Shown in pieces: positions 47,611 to 58,333 of a stretch of 64,000 bases of DNA. The notes under the pieces were generated by a model, which made no database searches, was not told where the DNA came from, and worked only from the letters and a program-made list of their open reading frames with translations. This DNA is from Mycolicibacter longobardus (lineage in GTDB: Bacteria; Actinomycetota; Actinomycetes; Mycobacteriales; Mycobacteriaceae). Position 1 is the first letter of the stretch. Every line of letters starts with the position of its first letter. The DNA lies in assembly GCF_002102265.1 (NCBI RefSeq), contig NZ_LQPG01000007.1, forward strand, positions 186,001 to 250,000, in the 5' to 3' direction. A program made the translations under genes and the position numbers.

Positions 47611-48621
47611 ATGAAGGTTCCGTTCACCTGGAAGGTCACCGGCTGGTTCATGATCGGCTGGTCACCGGAGTTCGTCGCCGGCCAGACCCGCGCCCTGCAC
47701 TACTTCGGCGAAGACCTGGTCGCCTACCGCGGCGAGTCCGGCGAGCTGCATGTCATGGAGGCGCACTGCAAGCACCTGGGTGCTCACCTGGGCCACGGCG
47801 GCAAGGTGATCGAAGAACGCGTCGAATGCCCGTTCCACGGGTGGCAGTGGGGACCCGATGGCTGCAACAAGTTCATCCCCTATCAGCCGGACCGGCCGAA
47901 CAAGGCGCTGCGGCTTCGGGTCTACCCGGTCCGCGAGCAGCACGGCTGTGTGTTCGTCTGGCACCATCCCGACGGCGCGGAACCCGGGTGGGAGATGCCG
48001 GACATCTTCGGCAAGTTCCCCGAGTTCACCACCGGCCCGCAGGACTACTACCGGGCCTATCCGGAGTTCTCCCGGCGCCTGGAGGGCGAACCGGTTCATC
48101 CGCAGATCGTCGCCGAAAACGCCGCCGACAGCGCGCATTTCCAGTACGTGCACCATGCGACGGTGACGCCGAGGGTGCTGGACTGGAAGATGGCCGACCG
48201 GGAGTGGCACTTCGTCGCCGGCTGGCCCGATGAGAACAGCGACGACCCCGATGACATGGCGCTGCGGTTCCACTCGCACCTGTTCGGACTCGGCGGGGCG
48301 ATCAGCATCTTCGAGGGCGTGCAGCAGCACCGGCTGATCTTCACCTGCACACCGGTCGATGAGGGCCGATCGGATCTGTTCTATTCGATCTGGTGGCCGC
48401 GGCTTCCCGGCGATGATTCCGACGCACCGCCGGAAGACATCCGCAGGCGCGTCGAGAGACAGTTCTTGACCACCGTGGAAGACGACTTGGGCATCTGGCG
48501 CTACCAGCGCTACATCGAACACCCGGCGCTGGCCAAGGTGGACGCGAAACCGTTTATGACCCTGCGGAAATGGGCGCAGCAGTTCTACGATGCGCCGGCT
48601 GCCGACGTCGTCTTGACCTGA
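47611..48621 (+). CDS. Rieske non-heme iron oxygenase (KshA-like)
   Basis: The oxygenase component of a two-component hydroxylase. The 336-residue protein has the Rieske cluster ligands C53-K-H55 and C73-P-F-H76 in ECPFHGWQW. The mononuclear iron site is N170-x-x-D173-x-x-H176-x4-H181 in AENAADSAHFQYVHHA. This layout resembles KshA, the 3-ketosteroid 9-alpha-hydroxylase oxygenase, but other substrates are possible. No reductase gene is adjacent. GAGAGG precedes the ATG. It heads the plus-strand group with the isochorismatase-fold gene (10-bp gap) and the acyl-CoA ligase. Confidence 0.9.
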   Translation: MKVPFTWKVTGWFMIGWSPEFVAGQTRALHYFGEDLVAYRGESGELHVMEAHCKHLGAHLGHGGKVIEERVECPFHGWQWGPDGCNKFIPYQPDRPNKALRLRVYPVREQHGCVFVWHHPDGAEPGWEMPDIFGKFPEFTTGPQDYYRAYPEFSRRLEGEPVHPQIVAENAADSAHFQYVHHATVTPRVLDWKMADREWHFVAGWPDENSDDPDDMALRFHSHLFGLGGAISIFEGVQQHRLIFTCTPVDEGRSDLFYSIWWPRLPGDDSDAPPEDIRRRVERQFLTTVEDDLGIWRYQRYIEHPALAKVDAKPFMTLRKWAQQFYDAPAADVVLT

Positions 48622-48631
48622 CAGTCTTGAC

Positions 48632-49236
48632 ATGACAACCGCACTCGCGGACCTGGTGGCACCCGCACACACCGCGATCATCACCCAGGAGCTGCAGGGC
48701 GCCGTCGTCGGCCCCGACGCCGGACTGCCGATGCTCGCCGATCAGGCCCGCCGCGAAGCGCTGCCGAACATCGGCCGGCTGCTGCCGGTGGCACGCACCG
48801 CCGGGGTCCGGGTGGTGCACTGCCTGGTGCACCGCCGGCCGGACGGAGCGGGCTCCAACCACAACGCGCGACTGTTCGCCGCCGGCCGCCATGCGGTGCA
48901 GATCGAGCCGGGCAGCCCCGGCGCCGCCCTGTTGCCCGAGTTCGGACCGGAACCGTCTGACCTGGTGCTCAGCCGCTGCCACGGCGTGGGACCGATGGGC
49001 GGAACCGATCTGGACGCGGTCTTGCGCAATCTGAGCGTGTCCACCGTGGTCGCGGTGGGGGTCTCCTTGAACGTGGCCATACCGAACCTGGTCATGGACG
49101 CGGTCAATGCCGCCTATCGCGTGGTGGTGCCCCGCGACGCGGTGGCCGGTGTGCCCGCCGAGTACGGTGCTGCCATTATCGAGAACACCCTGTCGCTGCT
49201 GGCGACGATCACCACCACCGAGGAGCTGATACGCAC

Positions 49237-49249
<13 letters not shown>
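48632..49249 (+). CDS. Isochorismatase-fold protein without the canonical catalytic triad
   Basis: The 205-residue protein has the isochorismatase-like hydrolase fold (RVVHCLVHRRPDGAGSNHNA; GVGPMGGTDLDAVLRNL). The usual Asp-Lys-Cys triad is not evident. Where Asp is expected the sequence has E20 (IITQELQG), where Lys is expected it has Arg/Cys (LSRCHG, residues 113-118), and where Cys is expected A149 stands (VGVSLNVAIPNL). It may be non-hydrolytic or use another mechanism. It overlaps the FadD start by 13 bp, so the two are cotranscribed. Confidence 0.8.
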
Positions 49250-50882
<1,633 letters not shown>

Positions 50883-50886
<4 letters not shown>

Positions 50887-52331
50887 CGTTTCTTCAGCCG
50901 GCGACGAGTCCGGTTGCGCGCCCTGCGCAACATCATGTCGCCGTAGCGCTGCATTCCGGGCTTAAACGGCGGCGCGGCGCTGCCGGTCAGGCTGAACGGC
51001 AGATCCGAGCCGACCACCGTCCGGTAATGGCTGAACGCATCGAAGCCCGCCTTGCCGTGATAGGCGCCCATGCCGCTGCGGCCCACCCCGCCGAACGGCG
51101 CCCCCGACGGAATCATCTGAGCGGCGAAGTCGTTGCGGGCCACTCCACCACTTCTGGTGCGCCGCACAAAATCACGGAAGTTATTGCCGCCCGGGCCGAA
51201 CCAATAGGCAACCAGCGGCGCGGGACGCGCGTTGATCGTCTCGATCGCATCGTCGAGACTGCCATATCCCTGCACCATCAGCACCGGCCCGAAGATCTCC
51301 TCGGAGGCGATGCGCATCGTGGCGTCGGCATCGCGCACGATGGTGGGCGCGATCTTGCGGGAGGCGCGGTCCGGCAGCGCCTCCCCGTCCGGGGCAACGC
51401 TCTCCACGACGGCACCGCGTTCGCGTGCGTCGTCGATCAGTCCCAGCACCCGGTCGAAGTTGGCCTCGTTGACGCATGAGCAGTAGTCGCCGTTGTCCAG
51501 GATCGTCGGGAACATGTCCCGCAACGTCTGCCGGGCCACGTCGACGAATGCCTCGACGTCGGGCTCGGGTACCAGTACGTAGTCCGGGCACACGCAGACC
51601 TGGCCGCCGTTGACCATTCGGGCCGACGCGATCCGTTTCGCCGATCGTGCGATGTCGGCGCCGGGTGCCACCACGACGGGATTCTTGCCGCCCAGCTCCA
51701 AGGTGACCGGCACCAGGTTGTCGGCCGCGGCGCGCTGCACCAGCGCACCCACCGACGGGGACCCGGTGAAGAAGACGTGGTCGAACGGCAGTCCGGCGAA
51801 CGCCGCTGCCACATCGGCGCCGCCGGTGACGACGGCCAGTTCGTGATCACCGAAGTAGTCCGGCGCAACCTTCTGCATCAATTCGGCTGTGTGGCGGGTG
51901 ATCTCGGACATCTTGATCATCACCCGGTTGCCCGCCGCGAAGGCCGCTGCCGCCGGCACGACCACCAGTTGAAGCGGGAAGTTCCACGGGCCGATGATCC
52001 CCACCACGCCGAGCGGACTGGGCTGGACCTCGGCGCGCAGCCCGGCCAACCGAGCCGCCCGCATCAGCTTGCCGGATCGCATCCATTGCCGGACATGCGA
52101 TCTGGTGTGCTCGATCACCGGGATCATGCCGACCAACTCGGTGGACAGTGAGGCCGCGCGCGACCGGGTTCCGAAATCCTCGCCCATCGCCTCGACGAAG
52201 GCGTCGGTGTTGTCCAGCACCATGGCCAGCAACCGGTCGATGCGGTGGCGCCGCACGGCGACGTCGGGCGGCCCATCGGCCATGAAGGACCGCCGCTGCT
52301 TCTCCAGCAGATTCGCCAGCTCGGCCGTCAC
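50883..52331 (-). CDS. Aldehyde dehydrogenase (coniferyl-aldehyde-dehydrogenase-like)
   Basis: NAD(P)-dependent oxidation of an aldehyde to the acid. The 482-residue protein has PWNFPLQLVV (cofactor), the catalytic base E212 in TLELGGKN and the nucleophile C246 in NGGQVCVCPDY. The FTGSPSVG motif lies at 188-195. Fairly short for the superfamily, like the coniferyl aldehyde dehydrogenase class. The start overlaps the downstream-oriented dehydrogenase gene stop by 4 bp, so the two are cotranscribed. Confidence 0.93.
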
Positions 52332-53146
52332 GACAGGTCCAGCGGCCCGTTCTCGGCCACAGTCCGCAGCTGGCCCAGCTCGACACCCCGGTCGGCGGCG
52401 GCCTCGATACAGGCGGCGACATCCTTACGCATAAAGGGGGCAACGACTTTGGCGAAGCTCTCCACCCCGCCGGCCGACTGCACATATCCGGCGGCCCGGC
52501 TGCCACCGCTGCACTGCGCCAGCGCTTCGAACAGGCTGGTGTCGCGCACTCCGAGGCTCTTGCCGAGTTCCACCGCGCCGGCGACCAGTTGCGCGTTGGC
52601 GGCGAACAGCACGTTGTTGATCAGCTTGAGGTTCAGCGCGGTGCCGAGTTCTCCGGTGGTGATCACCGGGTCGGCGTAGGCCGCCAGGACCGGCCGCGCG
52701 CGGGCCACCGCGTCGTCGGGCCCGCCGAGCAACACCGTCAGCGTGCCGGCGGCGATGTCGTGGGCACCGCCGCTGACCGGTGCATCCACCAGCACCGCAC
52801 CGGCCGGGAACTCTGCCGTCAGGCCGGTCAGGGTGCTCACCGTTCCGGTGGTGTGGGAGACCACCACCGTGTCGGGGTCGGCGTTGGCCAACAACCCGTC
52901 GGCACCGCCGACGACGTCGACGAGCTGGGCGTCGGAGAACAGGCAGCTGATCACCACACCGGCACCGCGCGCAGCCGCGGCAACCGAGTCAACCGGCACG
53001 GCGCCGGCGGCAGCCAACCGCTCACGCACTTCGGGCCGGCGCGCGTACACCTGCACGCGATACCCGGCGTCAACCAGGCGCAGCACCATCGGCTCGCCCA
53101 TCTGGCCGGCTCCAACAAACCCCACGACCTGGCCTGTTGTGCTCAT
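52328..53146 (-). CDS. 3-hydroxyisobutyrate-dehydrogenase-family NAD(P) oxidoreductase
   Basis: The 272-residue protein has an N-terminal Rossmann motif VGFVGAGQMGEPM (G12, G14, G17). The substrate motif VLVDAPVSGGAHDIAAGTLT and the catalytic lysine region LNLKLINNVLFAANAQL are diagnostic for beta-hydroxyacid dehydrogenases. It may oxidise a 3-hydroxyacid or related alcohol intermediate in the pathway. It is divergent from the SDR gene across 124 bp. Confidence 0.92.
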   Translation of the reverse strand: MSTTGQVVGFVGAGQMGEPMVLRLVDAGYRVQVYARRPEVRERLAAAGAVPVDSVAAAARGAGVVISCLFSDAQLVDVVGGADGLLANADPDTVVVSHTTGTVSTLTGLTAEFPAGAVLVDAPVSGGAHDIAAGTLTVLLGGPDDAVARARPVLAAYADPVITTGELGTALNLKLINNVLFAANAQLVAGAVELGKSLGVRDTSLFEALAQCSGGSRAAGYVQSAGGVESFAKVVAPFMRKDVAACIEAAADRGVELGQLRTVAENGPLDLS

Positions 53147-53221
53147 TCTCGGCTCCTCAAGGCAGCTTTCGGCTATCCGGTAAGGCCAACCGTAGCATTG
53201 TCCACAAGCGCCGAATTCGTT

Positions 53222-53238
53222 ACAGTCGAGCTTACTGT
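53222..53238. promoter_or_regulatory. Inverted repeat upstream of the SDR gene
   Basis: ACAGT and ACTGT flank a 7-bp spacer, 33 bp before the SDR start. The half-sites are the same pentamers as in the 55380-55400 operator but in the everted order. Relation to that operator is uncertain. Confidence 0.35.
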
Positions 53239-53270
53239 CGACTTTTCGGGTACATCAGAAGGCTGGCGCG

Positions 53271-54056
53271 ATGAGCAACCCGCAGCGCAAGGTGGTGGTC
53301 GTGGGCGCCGGGTCGGGAATCGGCGCGGCCACAGCCGCGCTCTTCCACCAGCGCGGCGATTTCGTGCTCGCCGTTGACGTACGCGCCCACCACACGCCGG
53401 CGTCACAGCATGTCTGTTGCGACCTTCGGGATGCCGCCGCGATCACCGAGTTCACCCGCCGGGTCAGCGACGGCTGGGACCTGCTGGCCCACGTCGCAGG
53501 CGTGCCCGGAACCGCACCGGCCGCCGAGGTGCTGACGATCAACTATCTGGGCATGCGCCTGATGACCGAGGGCATGCTGCCACGGTTGCGGCGCGGTGGT
53601 GCGGTGGTCGCGGTGGCCTCGACCGCGGGGCTGGGCTGGGAGCAGCGCATACCGACGCTCGACGGATTGCTCGAGGCGACCGACGCCGAGTCGGTGGCGC
53701 GCTGGCAGGCCGATCAGGACCCCGCCTTCCCGGTGTACACCACCTCCAAGCAAGCCATGATCCTGTACGCCAAGCGGCGGGCCGCGAGCGCGCAAGCCGA
53801 ATACGGCGTACGGATCAACACGGTGAGCCCCGGACCGGTCGAGACGCCGATCCTGCCCGACTTCGAGCGGTCGATGGGCAAGGAAATGCTCGACACCGTG
53901 CGCGCCACCGTCGGTCGGCACGCGCGCGTCGACGACATCGTGCCGGTGATCGACTTCCTGGGCTCCCCCGCGGCCGGCTGGATAACCGGCCAGGACGTTC
54001 TCGTCGACGGCGGTTTCATCACCTCGATCACCGCCGGCACACCCATCACCGTCTAG
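53271..54056 (+). CDS. SDR-family oxidoreductase
   Basis: A short-chain dehydrogenase/reductase of 261 residues. The NAD-binding motif is VVVGAGSGIGAA (G12, G16, G18) and the catalytic motif is Y-x-x-x-K in VYTTSKQAMILY. Mycofactocin-coupled SDRs contain extra insertions and a tightly bound cofactor. Whether this one does cannot be decided from motifs. It has a 22-bp gap to the P450 at 54079, so they are likely in one operon. Confidence 0.92.
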   Translation: MSNPQRKVVVVGAGSGIGAATAALFHQRGDFVLAVDVRAHHTPASQHVCCDLRDAAAITEFTRRVSDGWDLLAHVAGVPGTAPAAEVLTINYLGMRLMTEGMLPRLRRGGAVVAVASTAGLGWEQRIPTLDGLLEATDAESVARWQADQDPAFPVYTTSKQAMILYAKRRAASAQAEYGVRINTVSPGPVETPILPDFERSMGKEMLDTVRATVGRHARVDDIVPVIDFLGSPAAGWITGQDVLVDGGFITSITAGTPITV

Positions 54057-54078
54057 GGCCAACCCCCGAGAGGAAACC

Positions 54079-55353
54079 ATGACCCTGAGCTCGAGCACCC
54101 CGACCTCACCGCACCGGTATCACGACCTCGACATCTCCGAAACAAGCTTCTGGGGCAGAGACTTCCGGAGCCGGGACGAGACATTCGCGACGCTGCGCAG
54201 CGAGCAGGGACTCACCTGGCACCGGCCGATGCCCGCAGTCTTCCCCCACGAGGAGACCGGATACTGGGCGGCGACCCGGCACGCCGACGTCAAGTTCGTC
54301 AGCCAGCACGAGGAGCTGTTCTGTTCCAGTGAAGGGGTCAGCGTCGATCCGATGCCGGCCGAGATCCAGCGCAACATGACGTTCTTTCTGGCCATGGACC
54401 CGCCCGACCACGACCGGTACCGCAAGCTCATCAGCTCGGGTTTCACCCCGCGGCAGGTCCGGCGCATCGAGGATCAGATCAAGTCCAATTCCCGCGACAT
54501 CGTCGACAACCTGCTGGCGCAGCTGCGCCGCGGTGACCAGATCGACTTCGTCGCAAGCTGTTCCGGGCAGCTGCCGATGCGCACCATCTCCGACATGATC
54601 GGTATCGACCCCGCCGATCAGGAGAAGGTCGCCTACGCCGCCGAGTGCCTGTTCAGCGGCAGCGACGAAGAGTACGCCTCGCTGGAGGAACGGGCCGTGC
54701 ACGTCATGACGCAGCTGGGCGTGCTGGCCGGCTCCGGTGTCGAGCTGGCGCAGCGCCGCCGCACCGAGCCGCACGACGATCTGATGACCGAGCTGGTCAA
54801 TGCCGAGGTGGACGGCCACCGCCTCACCGACACCGAACTCGGCTCGTTCATGGTGCTTCTGGGCTCGGCGGGCAACGACACCACCAAGCAGACCACCACG
54901 CACGCGTTCAAGGCCCTCGTCGAACATCCCGAGCAGCGCGCCTGGCTGCTGGCGGACTTCGACAACCGAATCGGCGGCGCGGTCGAGGAATTCGTCCGCT
55001 GGGCCACACCGGTGCTCGCCTTCGCCCGCCACGCGGTGGCCGACACCGAGGTCGCCGGGACCGTAATCAAGGCCGGCGAGAAGATCGCGCTGTTCTACTG
55101 CTCGGCCAACCGCGACGAGACGGTGTTCGACCGGCCGCACGAATTCGACATCACCCGTGCCACCAACCCGCACCTGGGTTTCGGCGGCGGCGGCGCGCAC
55201 TACTGCCTGGGCACCCACGTTGCGCGGATGGAGCTGCGCCACCTGTTCTACGAGCTGCTCACCCGGCTGCCGGAAGTCACGCTCGGCGAACCGGAGTACC
55301 TGCAGAGCACCTTCGTACACGGCATCAAGCGGATGCCCATCAGTCTCGCCTGA
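54079..55353 (+). CDS. Cytochrome P450 with CYP125-type heme loop
   Basis: The 424-residue protein has the I-helix SAGNDTTKQT, the K-helix EEFVR and the heme loop GFGGGGAHYCLG. The loop is one residue longer than the common FGxGxHxCxG pattern and matches the spacing seen in CYP125 (FGGTGAHYC), a steroid C26-hydroxylase. This suggests an aliphatic or steroid-side-chain substrate, but it is only suggestive. GAGAGG precedes the ATG. A palindromic operator follows it, in front of the next P450. Confidence 0.93.
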   Translation: MTLSSSTPTSPHRYHDLDISETSFWGRDFRSRDETFATLRSEQGLTWHRPMPAVFPHEETGYWAATRHADVKFVSQHEELFCSSEGVSVDPMPAEIQRNMTFFLAMDPPDHDRYRKLISSGFTPRQVRRIEDQIKSNSRDIVDNLLAQLRRGDQIDFVASCSGQLPMRTISDMIGIDPADQEKVAYAAECLFSGSDEEYASLEERAVHVMTQLGVLAGSGVELAQRRRTEPHDDLMTELVNAEVDGHRLTDTELGSFMVLLGSAGNDTTKQTTTHAFKALVEHPEQRAWLLADFDNRIGGAVEEFVRWATPVLAFARHAVADTEVAGTVIKAGEKIALFYCSANRDETVFDRPHEFDITRATNPHLGFGGGGAHYCLGTHVARMELRHLFYELLTRLPEVTLGEPEYLQSTFVHGIKRMPISLA

Positions 55354-55379
55354 CGCTGGCGTTACGATCACTTAATCAT

Positions 55380-55400
55380 TTACTGTAATCATTACAGTAA
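55380..55400. promoter_or_regulatory. Perfect 21-bp palindromic operator upstream of the second P450
   Basis: Arms TTACTGTAAT and ATTACAGTAA are exact complements around a central C, 27 bp before the GTG at 55428. A near-copy lies at 58262-58282, matching at 16 of 21 positions. The dyad and its repetition indicate binding by one repressor, probably TetR-like. Confidence 0.75.
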
Positions 55401-55427
55401 CTCATTCAACCAGATCGGAGGCCAGCC

Positions 55428-56639
55428 GTGGAGAGTCAGGTCGACGACGTCACTGCCGGACTCGACAAACCGGCCGGCTACCTGAAAGACCCCTACCCGT
55501 ATTTCGCGAGCAAGCGCGGCAGAGCCGGGGTCTTCCCCGGAACGGTCATGGACTACTCCAAGACCCCGGCATCACTTCGGCCCGAAACACAGTTCGCCGC
55601 CGTCTCCTTCGAAGCCGTGAACCAAGTCTTCCGGGATGCGGACTCGTTCAACTCGCGCATCTACGACGTCACCATCGGCCTGTTCATCGGACCGACGATC
55701 CTGGCAATGGAGGGCGAGAAGCACCGCAAGCACCGCAACCTGGTGTCGTCGGCGTTCAAGCGCCGGTCGTTGGCACACTGGGAACCCGCCGTGGTCCGGC
55801 CCGTCTGCACCGCCCTGATCGATGAGTTCGTCGACGCCGGCACCGCCGATCTGGTCGCCGATTTCACGTTCGAGTTCCCCACCCGGGTCATCTCCAAGCT
55901 GCTGGGCCTGCCCGAGGAGGATCTGTCCTGGTTCCGTCAGCGCGCGATGGAACTGATCAGCTACACCGTCAACTACGAGCGCGCGTTCACCGCGTCGGCG
56001 GAGCTGAAGGAGTACTTCCTGGCCCAGATGGACAAGCGCAAGGCGCACCCGACCGAGGACATCATCGGCGACCTGGTCACCGCTGAGGTCGACGGCGAGA
56101 AACTCACCGACGAGGCGATCTACTCCTTCCTGCGCCTGCTGCTGCCGGCCGGGCTGGAGACCACCTACCGCGCCACCAGCAACCTGCTGTTCCTGCTGCT
56201 GACGCATCCCGAGCAGCTGGCCGCGGTCCGGGCCGACCACAACCTGATCGGCGCCGCCATCGAAGAGGGCCTGCGCTACGAAACCCCGCTGACCACGGTG
56301 CAGCGCACCGCCATCCGTGACACCGAGATCGCGGGTGTCCCGGTGCCCTCCGGCGCCGTCATCGACGTCTGCATCGGGTCGGCAAACCGTGACGAAGCCC
56401 GGTGGGAGCGCTCCGAGGAGTTCGACATCTTCCGCAAGTGGATTCCGCACATCACGTTCGCCGCCGGCGAGCACACCTGCATGGGACTGCATCTGGCCCG
56501 CATGGAGATGCGGGTTGCCATGGAGTGTCTGTTGGATCGACTCGCCGAGATCACACTCATCACCGAGGGCAACCCGCACATCTACGGACAGCCGTTCCGT
56601 TCACCGCGCGGCCTACCGGTGACGTTCGCGGTCAAATAA
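55428..56639 (+). CDS. Cytochrome P450
   Basis: The 403-residue protein has the heme loop FAAGEHTCMG with its cysteine, the K-helix EEGLR and the I-helix motif PAGLETTYR, in which Glu replaces the usual Asp of AGxDTT. The N-terminus (MESQVDDVTAGLDKPAGYLK) has no membrane anchor. The GTG start at 55428 follows a GGAGG ribosome-binding site. It has its own operator, so it can be expressed separately from the preceding P450. Substrate unknown. Confidence 0.93.
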   Translation: MESQVDDVTAGLDKPAGYLKDPYPYFASKRGRAGVFPGTVMDYSKTPASLRPETQFAAVSFEAVNQVFRDADSFNSRIYDVTIGLFIGPTILAMEGEKHRKHRNLVSSAFKRRSLAHWEPAVVRPVCTALIDEFVDAGTADLVADFTFEFPTRVISKLLGLPEEDLSWFRQRAMELISYTVNYERAFTASAELKEYFLAQMDKRKAHPTEDIIGDLVTAEVDGEKLTDEAIYSFLRLLLPAGLETTYRATSNLLFLLLTHPEQLAAVRADHNLIGAAIEEGLRYETPLTTVQRTAIRDTEIAGVPVPSGAVIDVCIGSANRDEARWERSEEFDIFRKWIPHITFAAGEHTCMGLHLARMEMRVAMECLLDRLAEITLITEGNPHIYGQPFRSPRGLPVTFAVK

Positions 56640-56654
56640 CCCGCCACGCCACGT

Positions 56655-56696
56655 CGAGTGTGCGGTCCGGTACGCCAACGCCAATCCCCACACTCG
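56655..56696. repeat. Small intergenic stem-loop
   Basis: CGAGTGTG (56655-56662) pairs with CACACTCG (56689-56696) across 26 nt. It lies between two convergent genes. It is similar in design to the palindromic elements at 36018 and 61221. Possibly a terminator. Confidence 0.45.
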
Positions 56697-56705
56697 GCAC
56701 CCGCG

Positions 56706-58241
56706 TCACGCCCCGCGGGGCTTGCGGGAACCGACCGTCTTGGTCTCCAGGTACTGCTGGAATCCCTCGATGCCGCACTGGCGGCCCCAACCGCTGCTCT
56801 TGTAGCCGCCGAACGGCGCGTCGGCCCCGTAGTACATGCCGCCGTTGACTCCGATCGCCCCGGTCCGGACCCGGCGCGCCACCGCCATGGCCCGCTCGCT
56901 CGACGCCGAGACCACTGCGCCGGCCAGCCCGTAGGCACTGTCGTTGGCGATCCGCACCGCCTCGTCGTCGTCGGCGAACGGCAGCATCACCACCACCGGG
57001 CCGAAAACCTCCTCCCGCGCAATGGCGGCGGTGTTGTCGACGCCGACGATCACCGTCGGCTGCACGTAGTGCCCGCCCGCCAGATCATCCGGGAGGCCGA
57101 CGACTTCCCCGCCGCCGGTGGTGATCTCGGCACCGTCCTGCCGCGCCTGCGCGTAGGCGTCGAGCACGCGCCGCTTCTGGGCGGCACTGATCAGCGGGCC
57201 GACCAGCGTCTGGGGCAGCGCCGGATCCCCCACGGTGACCGCCGCAAAGGCCGCGGTGACCGCGGTGACCAGGTCGTCGAAAAGGGAGGTGTGCACCAAC
57301 ATGCGGGTGGTGGCCGCGCAGGCCTGCCCGGCGTGCACGCACACGCCAACCGCGCCGGGGATGACCTTCGCCGGGTCGGCGTCGTCGAGCACGATCAGTG
57401 CCGACTTCCCGCCCAGCTCAAGGAAAGTCCGCTTCATGGTGTCGGCGCTGTTGCGGGCCAGCAGCTTGCCGACGGTGGTGGAACCGGTGAACGAGATCAT
57501 GTCTACCCGGGGGTCGGTGCCGAGCAGACCGGCGACCTCGTTGGACGGCGTGGTCACCACGTTGAGCACCCCGGGGGGAATGTCGGTGTGCTCGGCGACC
57601 AGCCGCCCGAGTCGGGTGGCGTTCCACGGCGTGTTCGGGTCGGGCTTGAGCACGACGGTGTTGCCGGCCGCCAACGCCGGCCCCAGTTTGTTGAGGATCA
57701 CCTCGATGGGGAAGTTGGACGGGGTGATCGCCGCCACCACACCGACCGGCTCCTTGACCACGGTGCGGACGTTGCGGTCGCCGAACAGTCCACCGCCGTC
57801 GAGCACCCGCTCCCACTCGAACTCGTCGATCAATCGCTCCGGGTATCGCAGCGCATCGGCCAGCGGCCAATCCAACTGTGCCAGTTGGGTTGTCATCACC
57901 GGGCAGCCCACTTCGGCGATCAGCTCGGTGCGCAACTCCTCCTTCTCGGACTCCAGGGCCGACTGCAGTTGACGCAGGCAACGCTTGCGCAGTTCGCGGT
58001 TGGTCGACCAGTCCGACTCGTCGAACGCCCGCCGGGCCGCATCGATCGCCCGCCGCATGTCGATCTCATCGGCGGCGGCGGTGCTGCCCAACCGCCGCCC
58101 GGTGGCCGGGCTGACGTTGTCGAACTCCGCACCCGAGGCAGCCGCCACCAGTTTCCCGTCGACCAGCATGCGCGACTCTGCCGCGACCGCGGCCCGCTCG
58201 CAGAGCTCAACACTGGCGGCACGCTGCCCGATATCGCTCAC
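56706..58241 (-). CDS. Aldehyde dehydrogenase family protein
   Basis: The 511-residue protein has an N-terminal MSDIGQRAASVELCERAAVA and the core motifs PSNFPIEVILNKLG, SFTGSTTVG, LELGGKSALIVL (catalytic Glu) and HAGQACAATTRM (catalytic Cys). It should oxidise an aldehyde to the acid, following the hydroxylation by the neighbouring P450s. The GTG at 58239-58241 is preferred because AGAGG precedes it with 5-nt spacing. Longer frames to 58313 would run through the operator at 58262-58282. It is divergent from the CoA transferase gene. Confidence 0.92.
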   Translation of the reverse strand: MSDIGQRAASVELCERAAVAAESRMLVDGKLVAAASGAEFDNVSPATGRRLGSTAAADEIDMRRAIDAARRAFDESDWSTNRELRKRCLRQLQSALESEKEELRTELIAEVGCPVMTTQLAQLDWPLADALRYPERLIDEFEWERVLDGGGLFGDRNVRTVVKEPVGVVAAITPSNFPIEVILNKLGPALAAGNTVVLKPDPNTPWNATRLGRLVAEHTDIPPGVLNVVTTPSNEVAGLLGTDPRVDMISFTGSTTVGKLLARNSADTMKRTFLELGGKSALIVLDDADPAKVIPGAVGVCVHAGQACAATTRMLVHTSLFDDLVTAVTAAFAAVTVGDPALPQTLVGPLISAAQKRRVLDAYAQARQDGAEITTGGGEVVGLPDDLAGGHYVQPTVIVGVDNTAAIAREEVFGPVVVMLPFADDDEAVRIANDSAYGLAGAVVSASSERAMAVARRVRTGAIGVNGGMYYGADAPFGGYKSSGWGRQCGIEGFQQYLETKTVGSRKPRGA

Positions 58242-58261
58242 CCCACCCTCTTTCGGATGCC

Positions 58262-58282
58262 CAACCGTAACCATTACAGTAG
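58262..58282. promoter_or_regulatory. Second copy of the palindromic operator, between ALDH and CoA transferase genes
   Basis: The right arm matches ATTACAGTA exactly and the centre C is kept; the left arm reads CAACCGTAAC. The 7-bp spacer between the ACYGT and ACAGT pentamers differs from the first copy at one base. The position between two divergent genes fits coordinated repression of both. Confidence 0.65.
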
Positions 58283-58333
58283 AATACTTCAATAGGTTTC
58301 GAGTGGTTCGCACGGCGGCAGGAGCGCGCTGAG

